In this document: piece by piece, positions 1 to 5,134 of the stretch
How positions within the stretch are numbered: the first letter of the stretch is position 1
Layout of the letters: the number at the start of each line of letters is the position of its first letter
DNA from: Planctomycetota bacterium
GTDB lineage: Bacteria; Planctomycetota; Phycisphaerae; Tepidisphaerales; Tepidisphaeraceae
Assembly (NCBI GenBank): GCA_029777755.1
Contig: JAKORQ010000435.1
Span: 1-5,134 of the forward strand
Length of the DNA: 5,134 bases
Reading direction: 5' to 3'
The notes under the pieces: model-generated
Told to the model about the DNA's origin: nothing
Databases searched by the model: none
The model's input: the letters and a program-made list of their open reading frames with translations, nothing else
Translations under genes and position numbers: made by a program

Positions 1-152
1 ACAACGCGCTCTCGGTCTTCATCAATAACGAAACGCCCACCGCGGGAACCATCGTCGCTGACGCGGTCATGATCATCCCGGTTCCCGAGCCGGCCGCCCT
101 GGGGCTGTTGGGATCTGCCGCAATGCTGGTGCTTGGCCGCCGGCGCGGATGA
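1..152 (+). CDS. PEP-CTERM sorting domain protein, 3' end only
   Basis: Only the last 49 codons are in the window (reading frame from base 3, stop TGA at 150-152); the start lies off the left edge. The visible part ends in a PEP-CTERM signal: VPEP, then a hydrophobic helix (AALGLLGSAAMLVL), then GRRRG. In Gram-negative bacteria such tails direct exported proteins to an exosortase, which removes the tail during envelope or extracellular delivery. The residues before it (SVFINNET...GTIVADAVMIIPV) match the end of the golvesin-like domain of the next gene almost position for position, so this is very probably a paralogue with the same architecture. The ligand and exact role are unknown. Confidence is high for the sorting tail, and moderate that the missing part is also golvesin-like. 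Confidence 0.85.
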   Translation, partial: NALSVFINNETPTAGTIVADAVMIIPVPEPAALGLLGSAAMLVLGRRRG

Positions 153-182
153 CAAGCTGATCGGCAGTGAAAGAACTTTTAC

Positions 183-188
183 AGGAGG
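183..188 (+). promoter_or_regulatory. Strong Shine-Dalgarno site (AGGAGG)
   Basis: AGGAGG lies six bases before the ATG at 195. It is a consensus Shine-Dalgarno sequence at near-ideal spacing. It fixes the start of the second PEP-CTERM gene and suggests efficient translation, compared with the weaker sites before the two downstream genes. Confidence 0.8.
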
Positions 189-194
189 TTCTAC

Positions 195-827
195 ATGACG
201 CGTTCCGCACTGATTGCCGCTTTCCTGGCGACTTCCTTCGCCGGTGCACTGACGGCCGCCCCCTTCATCATCGACGATGGAGACGTCGGGGCGAGCGTCA
301 ACGGCGACTTCTACAACAGTGTCGATGACAACGACGAGAAGTCGGTCAATGGCGACTACTGGTGGGCAGCTCCCAATACTGGCGGGGCCAACGCCTACTA
401 CGGATGGCAGTTCCAGTCGGTGACCCCCGGCCAGTACGACGTTTATGTCCACTGGACGGAGAATCGGCCCAACTGGGCATTGGGCAACAACTCTGTCACC
501 TACTACGTGGTGGACGGCGCCCTGGAGGTAAGGGGATACCCAGACTGGGATATTTCGCCTGCCCCCGATGCGTCGCTGCTCGACTTCGTGATGGTGGACC
601 AGTCGGTCAGCCCATCGGGATTTGAGTACGACGGGTACTCATGGTTCAAGCTCGGCACATATGACTTCACCAGCGACACGATCAGCATCCTTCTGACAAA
701 CGAGACGCTGTCGGGATCTGGTTCCGTGCTGGCTGACGCGGCCATGATCGTCCTGGTGCCTGAGCCGGCGTCGCTTGGCGTCATCGGTGCTGTAGCACTG
801 TTGGCACTACGTCGTCGACGAGACTGA
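195..827 (+). CDS. Secreted golvesin-like domain protein with PEP-CTERM tail
   Basis: 210 residues, complete. Residues 1-21 are a Sec signal peptide (Arg3, hydrophobic core, likely cleavage after LTA). Residues about 24-187 resemble the golvesin C-terminal / Xly carbohydrate-binding-like beta-sandwich: an opening IIDDGD, a central YYGW...W.F..V.PGQYDVYVHWT block, then WFKLGTYDF, ILLTNE and a closing VLADAAMIVLV. Residues 188-210 are a PEP-CTERM signal: VPEP, a hydrophobic stretch, four Arg and a final Asp. The protein is therefore predicted to be exported, processed by an exosortase and displayed or released at the cell surface. Carbohydrate or matrix binding is inferred from the fold, not shown. 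It is Asp/Asn-rich, typical of extracellular beta proteins. The gene is 42 bases downstream of a paralogue and 44 bases upstream of the large glycosidase-like gene with no terminator between, so an operon is likely. The start is set by AGGAGG at 183-188. Confidence 0.88.
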   Translation: MTRSALIAAFLATSFAGALTAAPFIIDDGDVGASVNGDFYNSVDDNDEKSVNGDYWWAAPNTGGANAYYGWQFQSVTPGQYDVYVHWTENRPNWALGNNSVTYYVVDGALEVRGYPDWDISPAPDASLLDFVMVDQSVSPSGFEYDGYSWFKLGTYDFTSDTISILLTNETLSGSGSVLADAAMIVLVPEPASLGVIGAVALLALRRRRD

Positions 828-860
828 CTCGTGGCGGCATCCGATTTGTTCTTTTGTGTG

Positions 861-867
861 AAAGGTG
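861..867 (+). promoter_or_regulatory. Ribosome binding site choosing the ATG at 872
   Basis: AAAGGTG ends four bases before ATG 872. It supports that ATG over the in-frame TTG at 854, which would add six residues (with two Cys and two Glu) in front of an otherwise clean signal peptide. The match to the Shine-Dalgarno consensus is moderate. Confidence 0.55.
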
Positions 868-871
868 CGAA

Positions 872-3181
872 ATGAGGGCACTTAGGGGTGTTCTGTTCCT
901 GGTGGCGATGGCATGGTCCTGCCTTACCTTCGCCGATAACCTGCCGCTGAACGGCATTCCGGAGGGTGCGAAGTTGATCCAGGAGATCGACTGCTCGCAG
1001 CCAAACAAGGATCTGCTGTTCATCGAGTATCCGGCCGGCATCAGCAAGGTCGAGACTATCCTCGGCCGACCGGCCAGGACACTCTCCAACAAGGTCGATG
1101 GCCATAAGTTCTTCGGCTATCGCGTTGGTGAGGGTCTGGGGCTCAAACCCGGTGCTGCCTATCTTCTGAGTGTCGAATACCCGGAAGACCAGCCACGCAC
1201 GATCTACATCTGCAACTGGGGCTGCGAGACCGCCCTGGGGTTCGCCACCGGTCGTTCGCTTGGTGACGTGCTCAAGGGCAAGTACGTGCCGAACAATCCT
1301 GAGTCCCTCAACTACCCGCTATCGGGCAAGTGGGAGACCTGGACGCAGTATTTCCATCTGCACGATCGCTTCCCTGAGGTTAAGCGCCCCCGCGGCGCTG
1401 GTGCCCGGCCGCTGGAGCCGCAGGATGGGTTCTGGGTGATATTCGCCCAGACACCCCCCTTCCAGGATCCCCTTGGCGCCGGCACGGCAGTCGCCACCAT
1501 CCGCCTGTACGAACTGCCCGATCCCGAGGCGGTCGAGGTGAAGATCAACTATCCCCCGGATGATTTGCCGCGCCGCCGCATCTTCTCGCGCGAGGAGATG
1601 GCCGACGGCGTTGTGCAGGATCCCAAGGATCCCCTGCTCAGCGGTGTGCGCCCCTTCGCCAACTGGTATGAGTACAAGATGCGGGCGATGAAATTCCTGG
1701 GGATCAACACCTTCACCAAGGACCTGCTGGAGTTCGGCCACAACCAGGGCTGGGACTCGGCCGAGTACGGCGGTAATGACTGGGTATACCAGTCCAGCAC
1801 GCCTGAACTGTGGGAGCAGATCCTCGAGCGGGCGGCCAAGCTCAACCTCGAGGTGCTGCCCTACTACGAGTACCGCGGCAGCGTCGGCGGCAACAAGGAG
1901 ATGGCGCTGGCTCCCCGGCGGATTCCCCGCCGACTCGATGGCGGCCAGGTCTTCTCCCACATCGAGTGGCTGGAGCAGAACACCTGCGACATCGTGGAGC
2001 CGGAAACCATCGCCGACTTCAAGAAGATGCTCGACCTGACCATCAACAAGTACAAGGACAAGGCAAAGATCGTCGGCGCGTGGGTGCGCATGCGACCCAC
2101 CGCGATGCCGATCAGCTTCACTGAGGCGAACATCCGGCGTTTCAGCCAGGAAGCCAACGACGGCAACCGCGTCACCCGCTCGCACCTGCAGAGCGATAAG
2201 GCCCTGCTCGACAAGTACTATGCCTGGTGGTTCAACAAGCGGCGCGATTTCCTGACCGCTGTACGCGATCACATTCGCCCCGCGATCGGTGAGGATGCCT
2301 TCGTCCTGTACACTAACGACACCAGCGAACCTGGCCGGCCCCTGCCCCGCTCCATCACCGGAGAAGGCAAGCCGGATGGCTGGCAGTGGATGCAGGTCGT
2401 GGCTACCGATGATTTCGCCACCTGGGAGAAGATCCTCGCGGATCACGATACCTATCCCTGGTTCAAGCCGTACGACATCAACGAGATCATCGAGAAGAAC
2501 ATGCACCTGCGTGCCGCCCAGACCTTCACCGAGAACTGGGATGCCAAGCTGGAGCTGAATCACGCCACCCCGCCGGATGATCCCCTGACCTACAAGGACG
2601 TTGACGGTGTCATGCTCAGCTACACCTACAACCGCCTGTACACGGTGGGCCGGCCGGAGACGTTCGAGCCGTATCGCAACGGCACCGGCCTGACTCTCAT
2701 GCGGCACTACTCGCTGAACGAGAACGAGATGACCGACAACAGTGGCGATCTGCTCGGCTACTTCATCATCGACGTGGAGCGTGCTGGCCCGTACTGCATG
2801 ATGGCCGAGGCCCGCGCCATGGCGTACGGCGACCCGACGCATCTCGGCTCGCTCACCGGCAACAGCAACCTGCGCGGCTTCCCGGCATACGTGCGAAGGT
2901 TCCATCAGGCCTTCCTTGCCCTGCCGGCACTGCCCAGCACGATGCTCTCCTCGGCTTCGTCCGATCCCGAGGTGGTGGTGCGCGAGATCAAGACCGACAG
3001 CCACGGGACGTACTACTCGGTGGTGAACACCAGCTTCAACGAGAAAAAGGACGTGGTCATTACCCTGCCGGCCGCCGGCAAGGTGCGCGACGCCGCGGTC
3101 AATGAGGACGTGGCTGCCGACAACGGCAAGATCACCCTCACGCTCTATCCTGCACAGCTTCGCGCATTCCACGTCCAGTAA
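872..3181 (+). CDS. Large secreted glycoside-hydrolase-like protein, family unassigned
   Basis: 769 residues from ATG 872; an in-frame TTG at 854 is possible but less likely. Residues 1-21 are a signal peptide (MRALRG, hydrophobic core, cleavage near TFA|DN), so it is exported. Residues about 22-230 look beta-rich (AYLLSVEYPED, then RTIYICNWGCE, then WETWTQYFHLHDRFP), suggesting a jelly-roll-like accessory domain. From about residue 270 (MRAMKFLGINTF) to about 690, alternating helix/strand segments such as WEQILERAAKLNLEVLPYYEY, KIVGAWVRM and AFVLYTND resemble a TIM-barrel glycosidase core with many exposed Trp/Tyr and Asp/Glu. The last 60-70 residues (YYSVVNTSF...VVITLP...LYPAQLRAFHV) resemble the C-terminal beta domain of alpha-amylase-type and related enzymes. 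No catalytic pair could be identified with confidence, so substrate and mechanism are open. It has no PEP-CTERM tail. It follows the golvesin-like gene by 44 bases and is probably the last gene of that unit, ended by the hairpin at 3211-3237. Confidence 0.7.
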   Translation: MRALRGVLFLVAMAWSCLTFADNLPLNGIPEGAKLIQEIDCSQPNKDLLFIEYPAGISKVETILGRPARTLSNKVDGHKFFGYRVGEGLGLKPGAAYLLSVEYPEDQPRTIYICNWGCETALGFATGRSLGDVLKGKYVPNNPESLNYPLSGKWETWTQYFHLHDRFPEVKRPRGAGARPLEPQDGFWVIFAQTPPFQDPLGAGTAVATIRLYELPDPEAVEVKINYPPDDLPRRRIFSREEMADGVVQDPKDPLLSGVRPFANWYEYKMRAMKFLGINTFTKDLLEFGHNQGWDSAEYGGNDWVYQSSTPELWEQILERAAKLNLEVLPYYEYRGSVGGNKEMALAPRRIPRRLDGGQVFSHIEWLEQNTCDIVEPETIADFKKMLDLTINKYKDKAKIVGAWVRMRPTAMPISFTEANIRRFSQEANDGNRVTRSHLQSDKALLDKYYAWWFNKRRDFLTAVRDHIRPAIGEDAFVLYTNDTSEPGRPLPRSITGEGKPDGWQWMQVVATDDFATWEKILADHDTYPWFKPYDINEIIEKNMHLRAAQTFTENWDAKLELNHATPPDDPLTYKDVDGVMLSYTYNRLYTVGRPETFEPYRNGTGLTLMRHYSLNENEMTDNSGDLLGYFIIDVERAGPYCMMAEARAMAYGDPTHLGSLTGNSNLRGFPAYVRRFHQAFLALPALPSTMLSSASSDPEVVVREIKTDSHGTYYSVVNTSFNEKKDVVITLPAAGKVRDAAVNEDVAADNGKITLTLYPAQLRAFHVQ

Positions 3182-3210
3182 ACCACGACGACGCATGGAC
3201 GTCGTTCTTC

Positions 3211-3237
3211 GGGGCAGGCCCTCCACGAGCCTGCCCC
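3211..3237 (+). terminator. GC-rich hairpin, probable transcription terminator
   Basis: GGGGCAGGC (3211-3219) pairs perfectly with GCCTGCCCC (3229-3237) across a 9-base loop. The stem is followed by a T-rich but interrupted tract (TTCTTCGTTT). It starts 30 bases after the stop codon of the large glycosidase-like gene, the expected place for an intrinsic terminator. A weaker ACGACG / CGTCGT hairpin lies just before it at 3188-3205. The broken T tract lowers certainty slightly. Confidence 0.72.
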
Positions 3238-3269
3238 TTCTTCGTTTGAGCCATATCCTGCACCGATTT

Positions 3270-3302
3270 TTGCTACTCCCACAGCAGCCCCGGGCATATA
3301 AC
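3270..3302 (+). promoter_or_regulatory. Possible promoter for the porin gene (weak)
   Basis: The 205-base gap between the stop at 3181 and the porin start at 3387 follows a terminator, so a promoter is expected here. The best -10-like element is TATAAC at 3297-3302, in a locally AT-richer patch. The only -35-like element is TTGCTA at 3270-3275, giving a 21-base spacer, longer than the usual 16-18. Treat it as a candidate only. The rest of the gap holds no other recognisable feature apart from the terminator and the ribosome binding site. Confidence 0.22.
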
Positions 3303-3373
3303 ATCAGGGCAATTCTGAGTTTCGCAGGTGATATCAGCGCTCGGCCCCGGCGGCGCGAGCAGGCAACTGGTTC

Positions 3374-3379
3374 AGGGAG
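3374..3379 (+). promoter_or_regulatory. Ribosome binding site of the porin gene
   Basis: AGGGAG ends seven bases before ATG 3387. It supports this ATG as the true start, although the reading frame stays open much further upstream. The protein that follows begins at once with a clean signal peptide. Confidence 0.65.
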
Positions 3380-3386
3380 ATGGATC

Positions 3387-4820
3387 ATGCGAGCACTTTG
3401 GTATGGAGCATCGGCACTGGCACTTTGCGCAACCGGCCTCGCCCAGGAGAAAACCGCGACCCCATCACCTGCACCGCCGACAGAACTGGCCGCCTCTCCC
3501 GCTCCCGCCGCCCCTGCCTATACCCCTGTGCGATGGAATGAAGACTATCGCTATCTCCGCAACACGGAGGCCCGCCGCGACTTCTGGGATCAGCTCAAGT
3601 ACATCCCGCTGAACGATGAAGGGGATATCTATCTCTCCCTCGGCGGGCAGGTGCGCTATCGCTACGAGTACTTTGAGGACGCCAATTGGGGCGCTGGCCC
3701 ACAGGATGGCAGTGGCTATCACCTGCTGCGCATCATGCCGCACGCCGATCTGCACATCGGCCCGAATCTGCGCTTCTTCGTGCAGGGCAAGAGCTCCCTG
3801 GAGGATGATCGCGCCGGCGGGCCGCGGCCAATCGATGAGGACAAACTTGACCTGCAACAGGCCTTTGTCGACCTGCGGATTCCGTTCGAGGGAACCGATT
3901 CATTGACGCTTCGCGCTGGCCGGCAGGACCTGATCTACGGCGCCCAACGATTGATATCGCCACTCGACTGGGCCAACACGCGCCGCACCTTCCAGGGGTT
4001 CAAGGGGTCACTGTCACTCCAACAGCACATGATCGATGCTTTCTGGGTTCGGCCAATCATCGTGGATGACTCCAGCTTCAACAACGATGACAACGACACC
4101 GACTTCGCCGGCATCTACGACACCATCCTGCTGCCCAACCTGATCGAGAAAGCCAACAGCCGCTGGGAGCTTTACTTCCTCTTCCTCGATCGCGACAACT
4201 CGTCCGCCTTCGCTACTGAGCCGGCCGGCGATGAGGAACGCTACACCATCGGCACGCGCTTCTACACCAACCCCAAGCCGTGGGACTTTGACCTGGAGAT
4301 CGCCTACCAGTTCGGCGACTTTGGCGATGGCGATATCAGCGCTTGGTCGGCAGCCGCCGAGGCAGGTTACAGCTTCGACGCCCGCCTGTCGCCACGCGTT
4401 TACCTGGGCTTCGACATCGCCAGTGGCGACCGCGACGCCGGCGACTCTGACCTGGAAACATTCAACCAGCTCTTCCCGCTCGGCCACGCTTTCTTCGGTT
4501 ACATCGACGCGATCGGCCGGCAGAACATCATCGACGTGCATCCCGGGGTTGAGCTGACGCTGCTGAAGGAACAGAAGTTTGTTCGCCGGCTATCGCTGCG
4601 GGTCGACTACCACCTGTTCTGGCGCGAGAGTGATGAGGATGGCGTCTACAACGCGGCCGGTGCGGTCCAGCGCGCCCCGGGCGGCAGCGATGAGCGCTAC
4701 GTCGGCAGTGAACTGGACCTGCTGCTGACCTGGCAGATCGATCGCCACACACAGGCCTACTTCGGCTACAGCCACTTCATGCCCGGCGACTTCATCGACG
4801 ACACCGGCCCAAGTGGGTAG
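3387..4820 (+). CDS. Alginate-export-family outer-membrane porin, C-terminus truncated by an insertion sequence
   Basis: 477 residues as it stands. Residues 1-19 are a signal peptide (cleavage near GLA|QE), followed by a Pro/Ala-rich linker to about residue 48. From W50 onward the sequence resembles the alginate export (AlgE-like, PF13372) beta-barrel family: DFWDQLKYIPL, LSLGGQVRYRYEYF, GYHLLRIMPHADLHIG, RPIDEDKLDLQQAFVDL, LRAGRQDLIYGAQRLIS, a QFGDFGDGDISAW block, DIASGDRD, IDVHPGVELTL and the late GYSHFMPGDFIDDTGP. Alternating polar/aromatic residues fit about 16-18 transmembrane strands. The family forms outer-membrane channels for anionic polysaccharides or small solutes; the substrate here is unknown. 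Family members normally continue after the TGP motif for roughly 15-18 residues and end in a strand with a terminal Phe, which the BAM machinery recognises. Here the frame runs into insertion-sequence DNA and stops at once (TAG 4818-4820), so that strand is missing. The gene is probably non-functional or impaired, but is otherwise intact. Confidence 0.88.
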   Translation: MRALWYGASALALCATGLAQEKTATPSPAPPTELAASPAPAAPAYTPVRWNEDYRYLRNTEARRDFWDQLKYIPLNDEGDIYLSLGGQVRYRYEYFEDANWGAGPQDGSGYHLLRIMPHADLHIGPNLRFFVQGKSSLEDDRAGGPRPIDEDKLDLQQAFVDLRIPFEGTDSLTLRAGRQDLIYGAQRLISPLDWANTRRTFQGFKGSLSLQQHMIDAFWVRPIIVDDSSFNNDDNDTDFAGIYDTILLPNLIEKANSRWELYFLFLDRDNSSAFATEPAGDEERYTIGTRFYTNPKPWDFDLEIAYQFGDFGDGDISAWSAAAEAGYSFDARLSPRVYLGFDIASGDRDAGDSDLETFNQLFPLGHAFFGYIDAIGRQNIIDVHPGVELTLLKEQKFVRRLSLRVDYHLFWRESDEDGVYNAAGAVQRAPGGSDERYVGSELDLLLTWQIDRHTQAYFGYSHFMPGDFIDDTGPSG

Positions 4821-4840
4821 TGTCCGTCAAGTTGCGCACA
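4815..4840. repeat. Probable terminal inverted repeat of the insertion sequence
   Basis: The stretch starting GGGTAGTGTCCGTCAAGTTG sits exactly where porin coding similarity ends and about 100 bases outside the transposase stop, the expected position of the repeat on the 3' side of an IS256-family transposase. The partner repeat is outside the window, so the length and exact outer base are inferred. Confidence 0.5.
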
Positions 4841-4866
4841 TTCGATGAACAACTCTCCGCTGGAAC

Positions 4867-4915
4867 CGCCTGCTCCTGAGGCCTGAGCCGTAGGCGAGGG
4901 CCTCAGGAGCAGGCG
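4867..4915. repeat. Perfect 17-bp inverted repeat (hairpin) inside the IS end
   Basis: CGCCTGCTCCTGAGGCC (4867-4883) is perfectly complementary to 4899-4915, with a 15-base loop that itself holds a small GCC-GTA-GGC hairpin. It begins 8 bases beyond the transposase stop codon in the transposase's direction and lies about 50 bases inside the IS boundary. It could end transposase transcription, or block readthrough from the porin side into the antisense strand of the transposase. No T tract follows on either strand, so classical Rho-independent termination is not assured. Confidence 0.75.
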
Positions 4916-4922
4916 ACGCGGC

Positions 4923-5134
4923 TCACGCGGCCGCTTCCGGTTCGATCTCGGCCGACGCCCCCAGCCGACCCATGTCCAAGTACCGCCGCAGGCCCCAGCG
5001 TGTGCCGGCAATGTGCCGCAGCCGCGCCGCCACCAACATCAACGCCGAGGTGCCGTCGGGGAACGCCCCCACCACCCGCGTCCGCCGCCGGATCTCCCGG
5101 TTCAGCCGCTCCAAGGGGTTGTTGGTCCGCAGGC
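4923..5134 (-). CDS. IS256/Mutator-family transposase, C-terminal part
   Basis: The last 70 codons are visible; the 5' part runs off the right edge. The stop is TGA, the complement of 4923-4925. Reading into the window from the edge gives LRTNNPLERLNREIRRRTR, then VVGAFPDGTSALMLVAARLR and W-G-RRYLDM. This is the hallmark C-terminus of IS256/Mutator transposases: the N-P-x-E-R-x-N-x-E-x-R-R-R helix, then the R-V-V-G-x-F-P block, then the R-x-Y-L/M ending. The Glu in NPLERLN is the likely third acidic residue of the DDE catalytic triad, based on what is known of the family; the two Asp residues lie outside the window. The enzyme cuts and joins the element's ends. A TTG at 5112-5114 is an internal Leu codon, not a start. 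Nothing in the visible part is frameshifted, so the transposase may be intact. Confidence 0.9.
   Translation of the reverse strand, partial: LRTNNPLERLNREIRRRTRVVGAFPDGTSALMLVAARLRHIAGTRWGLRRYLDMGRLGASAEIEPEAAA

Larger units (their letters stand above)
4815..5134 (-). mobile_element. IS256/Mutator-family insertion sequence, one end (transposase 3' side)
   Basis: The right part of the window is the end of an insertion sequence whose remainder lies off the right edge. It contains the 3' part of an IS256-type transposase on the - strand, a non-coding end of about 100 bases, and a probable terminal inverted repeat beginning about 4815 (GGGTAGTGTCCGTCAAGTTG). The boundary is placed where porin homology stops, just after the TGPS codons; it could be off by a few bases. 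The second inverted repeat and the 8-9 base target duplication typical of the family cannot be seen. Confidence 0.8.

Noticed and set aside
854..871. TTG at 854 as the start of the large glycosidase-like protein
   Set aside because: ATG 872 has a better-placed ribosome binding site (AAAGGTG) and gives a normal signal peptide start; the TTG adds six charged or Cys residues.
503..1105. Open frames of 100-200 codons on the - strand across the golvesin-like gene and the next gene's start
   Set aside because: They span two well-supported + strand genes and the gap between them, and have no recognisable domain.
3102..3386. In-frame upstream extension of the porin reading frame, overlapping the previous gene
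   Set aside because: The extra 95 residues are Ser/Arg-rich and non-homologous in character, run through the terminator hairpin, and would bury the signal peptide that begins at ATG 3387, which has its own ribosome binding site.
1319..3388. A 689-codon open frame on the - strand opposite the large glycosidase-like gene
   Set aside because: It is a mirror of a GC-rich coding strand. It shows no signal peptide or recognisable domain, has low-complexity Val/Gly/Arg-rich composition, and lies entirely against a convincing + strand gene.
3397..3428. Possible lipoprotein box around Cys14 of the porin (LALC)
   Set aside because: The residue before Cys is Leu rather than Gly/Ala/Ser, and a normal signal peptidase I site (GLA|QE) follows, as expected for an outer-membrane barrel.
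4766..5011. Open frame on the - strand across the porin/IS junction
   Set aside because: It bridges two unrelated sequences and overlaps the transposase in another frame; its composition is that of GC-rich noise.

Overview
The window looks like a chromosomal stretch from a GC-rich, Gram-negative-type bacterium of the planctomycete / PVC kind. The basis is two consecutive secreted proteins that end in PEP-CTERM sorting signals (VPEP, a short hydrophobic helix, an Arg cluster), a secreted family of large glycosidase-like proteins, and an outer-membrane porin of the alginate-export family. The phylum is an inference from gene content; no marker gene is present.

Layout, left to right. (1) Bases 1-152 are the 3' end of a PEP-CTERM protein gene. 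(2) Bases 195-827 hold a complete, related gene: signal peptide, a golvesin / Xly-CBD-like beta-sandwich, and a PEP-CTERM tail. The two tails are clearly homologous, so this is a tandem paralogue pair. (3) Bases 872-3181 encode a 769-residue secreted protein with an N-terminal beta-rich region, a central region resembling a TIM-barrel glycoside hydrolase and a C-terminal beta domain. No known family could be assigned with certainty. These three genes lie on the + strand with gaps of about 42-44 bases and no visible terminator between them, so they are probably co-transcribed. (4) A strong GC-rich hairpin at 3211-3237 closes this unit. (5) After a 205-base gap, bases 3387-4820 encode an alginate-export-type porin with its own ribosome binding site. 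(6) From about 4815 to the window end is one end of an IS256/Mutator-family insertion sequence, with its transposase on the - strand. It appears to have cut off the porin's last stretch, including the terminal beta strand.

Taken together, the locus reads as a cell-surface / polysaccharide-related region: exported sorted proteins with a probable carbohydrate- or surface-binding fold, a putative extracytoplasmic carbohydrate-active enzyme, and an outer-membrane channel. An insertion sequence has probably damaged the porin. The substrate and any functional coupling between the genes are not shown by the sequence. The most notable points are the IS-truncated porin, the duplicated golvesin-PEP-CTERM genes, and the unassigned glycosidase-like protein next to them.
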